Assembly: GCF_003853415.1 (NCBI RefSeq)
Contig: NZ_QTPP01000023.1
Coordinates: forward strand, 58,475-122,474
Source of the DNA: Burkholderia sp. Bp9142
GTDB lineage: Bacteria; Pseudomonadota; Gammaproteobacteria; Burkholderiales; Burkholderiaceae
Direction of reading: 5' to 3'
DNA length: 64,000 nucleotides
The notes below the pieces were generated by a model that was given only the letters and a program-made list of their open reading frames with translations, ran no database searches and had not been told where the DNA came from. The position numbers were made by a program, and so were the translations under genes. This document shows, one piece after another, positions 60,735-64,000 of the stretch. The number at the start of each line of letters is the position of its first letter. Position 1 is the stretch's first letter.

Positions 60735-63230
60735 TCAGCCCACTAGGATGTTCGACCCAGCGACCATGTCGTCCTCTCTGGACGTGCCGACGCGTATCGA
60801 GTCGAGGTGGCCTACCACCTGACGTAACTTGTCGATGTCACTAGCTTGCAGGGCTTGTCGTCCGACCCGGCAGAGTTCCTCGTGCTCGGTGGTGTTAGGA
60901 AACAGAAATGTGTCTTCGGAGAGCCATTTGAAGCGGTCGATGATGAACCAGTCCTGGCGCCAGAGGATCGAAAAGAACCTTCCGCGCATTTCATCAAGGT
61001 GTGACTCGAAATCGCCGCTATTATTGTCGATCGCGCGCTGCGCCGTCTTGGCGAGGTTGTCAAAAGATCCAGATTCCGCAAGCCGTGCAAACTGCCGGAT
61101 ACGCGAGTCGAAGAATTCGACCGCCTTGTCGAGCTCCATCCGCCGGATGACTTTGAGGTGATCCTTTCGCGCCTTGGCCAGTAGCTTCTTCGCCTCCTGG
61201 ATGTCGTCCATCGCTTGTTTTGCGGTTTCGGGATCGTGTTCGCAACCCTCTATTGTTGCCGCCCGTTCCAGCCGCTCGCGTGCCAAGTTGAGGCGTGAAT
61301 CGTCAACTTGGTGGGCGATCTCGTGGAGCCGGCTTCCGACGCGCTCAGACTCTTCGCCGATGCGCTTGGCCGCCTTGGTGTAGTCGATTTGCCCTTCCTG
61401 TCGCGAATAGAAATTCCGGCCGCTGTGGAACGAGCCGCCGATGGAAGGCACCGTGACCTCGAGAACGATGTTGCCCGAGTCGAGCACCTCGTATTCACAT
61501 TGTAGTTCCGCGCCCTTGGCGATTACGCCAGTGGCGAAGTCCGAGCCCTTGATCTCGAACATGCCGATGAACCGATTGTCCGAAACAGGATCCTCAATTG
61601 AGCCTTCCCATAATTTGAATTTGATTGAGCCTGCGGCACCGGCGCGCAGGGACTCGTCAGCTTTGAAGGTCTTCTTGCCGCTTATCGGCAGTTGGTCGCC
61701 TTCCTGGACCAAATAGTCGAGGACGAGACGCCCGCCGATCTTCTCTCGCGCCTCCATGCCAATTGAATGAGAGGCCGGGATTGCGTCGATCTGCGTTGCA
61801 GTGCGCGAGATGGTGATCTTGTCCTCGCTCATCCGCACAGGTCCGCCCGCAGCGTCAAATACGAACACCTTAAACAGATTCTCACCAGGTTTGGCCAATG
61901 GAATCTCGACCGTTGCCCCGTCTTTGAGGGCGATGCGGCCGGAAGACCATCCGGTATCGAGGCTATCAATTTGGAAGGCGGTGCTGTCCGCGGCCTTGCC
62001 GCCGAGCTTGGCAATCACCTTGGCCTTTGAGTCTGGCGTGCGTGCCTGATAGTTAAAGGCCAGATCTAGCTCACCTCCAGCTGCCAGAGCGCCTCGCCCG
62101 CTTTTGCGGCCTCGGTTTTGGCTAGCCCAGTCGATGGATTCCGCGAACACAGATGCACCCTCGGCCACGGCTGTCATCGGGTTGACGTCGGTGGACGCCG
62201 CGATGCCAAGTTCGAAGGCGACCTTATCTCGAAGCGGCTTGTACTGAGTCGGGCCTCCTACGAATACAACGCGCCCAATATCGTGGGGACTCAATCCTGC
62301 CTTGTCCATTGCTTCACGTGCCGCGTCGACGGATTCGTCAACCTTTCCTGTAATTAATTCGTCGAACCGATGCCGGGTCACGGCTATGTCAAGGTAGATG
62401 TCGTTCCCGGATGCGTCGCGCACTCGCAGTTCGCTGTCGTCGAGTGTTACCACCGCCTCATCGCTCGAGGACAATTCGATCTTTGCCTTCTCAGCCGCCC
62501 AGGTGGCCATGTAGCGCAGGGTCGTGTAGCGCGCGTCGGTTGAGAAGTCTTCTGGTAAATCGAAGTGCTCCAGAAGCCAGGGCTTCACGACGTTGTCGAG
62601 AAGAAGTCGGTCGAAGTCTCTGCCGCCACACATGGCAATACCACTGTGGGAAAGCAGACTGACTCGCCCACTGATGCTCTCGGCAATGGCAATGTCCAGT
62701 GTCCCGCCGCCTAGGTCGTAGACCAAGAACATTCCATCACCTGTGCGGTGACGCATAACGCTCATGACCGCGGCGACCGGCTCTTGCATTAGGGCGACCT
62801 TTCCCAGTCCGGCCATTTCCGCCGCGGCCATTGTCGCTTCCTTTTGCATCTGGTTGAATGCAGCGGGAACGGTAATTACGGTTCCGGTGTCAGGTTTGTT
62901 GCGAGTTTCTTCAGGCAGGTAACCGAAGAGCACACGCAGAATTTCGGCAGAGCACTCCTCCGGTGTCATGGTCACGTCGATCGCAGGCAAGCGAATCGGT
63001 GTGCTAGTGCCCATCAACCGTTTGAACAACGTGGCCGCATTCTCTGGATTGCGCGCTGCGTTATCGTAGGCGCGCTTGCCTACATATTTGTTGTTGCGCT
63101 TGTCGATGAAGATGGCCGACGGCGTGACGTCATTCTGGTCAGGGCTCTTGAATAGGCGCAGGCTCTCGCCATCATAGGCGCAGATCGCGCTGTTGGTCGT
63201 TCCGAGGTCGATCCCGATGTAATTCTTCAT
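60735..63230 (-). CDS. Hsp70-family chaperone with inserted beta domain and extended C terminus
   Basis: 831 residues against about 640 in DnaK. The nucleotide-binding domain is complete: IGIDLGTTNSAICAYD, VITVPAAFNQMQKEA, VYDLGGGTLDIAI and VVFVGGPTQYKPL (residues 1 to about 365). Then comes an extra beta-rich, Ig-like stretch (about 372-475: LDLAFNYQARTPDSKAKVIA, GENLFKVFVFDAAGG). The substrate-binding beta domain begins only near 478 and ends near 615. The last 210 residues are helical, longer than the DnaK lid. The ATG overlaps the GrpE-like stop. A dedicated chaperone, not the housekeeping DnaK. Confidence 0.92.
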   Translation of the reverse strand: MKNYIGIDLGTTNSAICAYDGESLRLFKSPDQNDVTPSAIFIDKRNNKYVGKRAYDNAARNPENAATLFKRLMGTSTPIRLPAIDVTMTPEECSAEILRVLFGYLPEETRNKPDTGTVITVPAAFNQMQKEATMAAAEMAGLGKVALMQEPVAAVMSVMRHRTGDGMFLVYDLGGGTLDIAIAESISGRVSLLSHSGIAMCGGRDFDRLLLDNVVKPWLLEHFDLPEDFSTDARYTTLRYMATWAAEKAKIELSSSDEAVVTLDDSELRVRDASGNDIYLDIAVTRHRFDELITGKVDESVDAAREAMDKAGLSPHDIGRVVFVGGPTQYKPLRDKVAFELGIAASTDVNPMTAVAEGASVFAESIDWASQNRGRKSGRGALAAGGELDLAFNYQARTPDSKAKVIAKLGGKAADSTAFQIDSLDTGWSSGRIALKDGATVEIPLAKPGENLFKVFVFDAAGGPVRMSEDKITISRTATQIDAIPASHSIGMEAREKIGGRLVLDYLVQEGDQLPISGKKTFKADESLRAGAAGSIKFKLWEGSIEDPVSDNRFIGMFEIKGSDFATGVIAKGAELQCEYEVLDSGNIVLEVTVPSIGGSFHSGRNFYSRQEGQIDYTKAAKRIGEESERVGSRLHEIAHQVDDSRLNLARERLERAATIEGCEHDPETAKQAMDDIQEAKKLLAKARKDHLKVIRRMELDKAVEFFDSRIRQFARLAESGSFDNLAKTAQRAIDNNSGDFESHLDEMRGRFFSILWRQDWFIIDRFKWLSEDTFLFPNTTEHEELCRVGRQALQASDIDKLRQVVGHLDSIRVGTSREDDMVAGSNILVG

Positions 63231-63607
63231 GGACGCCCCGCCTTCACAAGCATTACAGTTCCGCTGCGCACTAGGCCATCGGGACCCATGACAACGGGTT
63301 CGACCATCTGGTCGACGACCAAGAAATCGTTGGGGCCGAAGTCGGCAATGTTCAAGGCGGAGACTGCCATGCCCGGATCGTAGGGTTGCCCCTCAAGGGT
63401 GACAATGCGCAGGCCGCACGCGTTGAGACCATCATCGATCTTCTTGAGGAAATAGCGGGATTGGTTGGCGTAGCGTGGGGTCTCGCTTACTTCGAGCTTT
63501 CCAAGCAACCGACCGAATACGCGGGCAAAGCGCCACGCCTCTATGGAAACGTCTATCAACGCCTCTTTCGCGGGATGGTCGCCCGCAACACCGCACGCTT
63601 CTTCCAT
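63227..63607 (-). CDS. GrpE-like nucleotide-exchange factor
   Basis: 126 residues, shorter than GrpE (about 180-200). The C-terminal part, GLRIVTLEGQPYDPGMAV then MVEPVVMGPDGLVRSGTVMLVKAG (in two pieces), follows the GrpE head pattern (G-x-E ... G-x-x-x-DP ... P-x-V ... G-x-V-x-R). The long N-terminal coiled coil is missing or reduced to one helix. It is the first gene of the operon, overlapping the Hsp70 start by four bases, so it most likely serves that Hsp70 as exchange factor. GGGGGAAG precedes the ATG. Confidence 0.75.
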   Translation of the reverse strand: MEEACGVAGDHPAKEALIDVSIEAWRFARVFGRLLGKLEVSETPRYANQSRYFLKKIDDGLNACGLRIVTLEGQPYDPGMAVSALNIADFGPNDFLVVDQMVEPVVMGPDGLVRSGTVMLVKAGRP

Positions 63608-64000
63608 GCTTCCCCCGACCGCCGTTGACAGCGGAATGAACAGGATTCGGCTTGGCCATTCGCTTTTTTCGTTGCTCTGTAAGCGAGTTCAACCAGCTTC
63701 TGTTCTTCGCCTTTGACTCTAGCAGATCATTTTGAAGAATCGTATGTGACAAGGGTAAATACGAAAGCAGAGATCGAAGGCCTCGTCTGCGGCTTCACTA
63801 TTTCCAGCTGCTGAGATGAAAAGAGGAGGGGGTTGTTGTGAGGTTGAGGCGCAGTGGTCAGCCGGCGCATCGAAGTCTAGTGTCTTGTGCGGCCACTCAC
63901 TGCCGATGGGCAGCCAGGCGAACCGAGCTTCCCTCGGTTTTTCGCCTTCCAACGGTCCCGAGTTATGCAGCGGCATCCTTGGTCTGCTGAGCTTTGACCC
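63608..64000. other. Region upstream of the chaperone operon
   Basis: It should carry the promoter of the leftward operon; no convincing boxes were found. An 85-codon minus-strand frame (63719-63976) has no recognisable family pattern and is not called. Confidence 0.4.

Noticed and set aside
63719..63976. An 85-codon minus-strand frame near the right edge
   Set aside because: No motif, no ribosome site and proline-rich composition; it may be the tail of something outside the window in another frame. Evidence is insufficient.
1..64000. CRISPR arrays or tandem repeats
   Set aside because: No regularly spaced direct repeats were seen; the only recurring element is the 22-bp palindrome, which is scattered and behaves as an operator.

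Overview
The window reads as a chromosomal or megaplasmid stretch of a Burkholderia-like betaproteobacterium. The sequence is GC-rich, porins of the OmpC/Gram-negative type recur, and catabolic operons are dense, each paired with an IclR, TetR, GntR or LysR regulator. The species call is inference from gene style, not from a marker gene. No rRNA, tRNA or CRISPR array was found.

From 1 to 10.7 kb there is an aromatic meta-cleavage block. It holds the end of a hydratase gene, acetaldehyde dehydrogenase (mhpF) and 4-hydroxy-2-oxovalerate aldolase (mhpE), an amidohydrolase and an OmpW porin. A TetR regulator then diverges from an operon encoding an MhpA-like FAD hydroxylase, a type I extradiol (VOC) dioxygenase, a fumarylacetoacetate-hydrolase-fold enzyme and a long acyl-CoA synthetase. 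An orphan receiver-AraC regulator and a porin follow (10.9-13.4 kb).

From 13.5 to 24.5 kb a TetR regulator diverges from a ten-gene operon of lower GC. It encodes an alpha/beta hydrolase, a DhbE-like aryl-AMP ligase, a VOC protein, a salicylyl-CoA-5-hydroxylase-type flavoprotein, a 4HBT thioesterase, a maleate isomerase, an MFS permease, a thiolase, a PaaI thioesterase and an SDR. The order suggests that a salicylate-like acid is activated, 5-hydroxylated as a thioester, released as a gentisate-like acid, cleaved, and sent to fumarate through maleate. A CitS-type transporter lies convergent to it.

From 26.3 to 37.1 kb there is a scattered regulon. It comprises a lactonase, a GntR regulator with two DNA-binding domains, an MFS permease, a cupin-Ldh-ABM-ALDH operon and an orphan ABC binding protein. 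All are tied together by four copies of a 22-bp palindrome. An IS66 remnant and a frameshifted P-loop NTPase gene sit in the middle.

From 37.3 to 46.3 kb lies a complete phenylpropionate operon (mhpR divergent from mhpABDFETC) of high GC. Decayed porin 3' ends lie on each side. An SRPBCC protein and a LysR regulator follow.

From 49.9 to 63.6 kb two convergent operons have nothing to do with catabolism. The rightward one encodes a membrane TerB-domain protein, a BrxD-like ATPase, a BrxHI/Lhr-like helicase and an HNH-like protein. The leftward one encodes a GrpE-like protein, an unusual Hsp70, an AAA+ ATPase, a degenerate J-domain protein and a membrane LprI-domain protein. Together they look like a genome-defence or stress system pairing BREX type 2 motor proteins with a private chaperone machine. 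This is the most novel part of the window.
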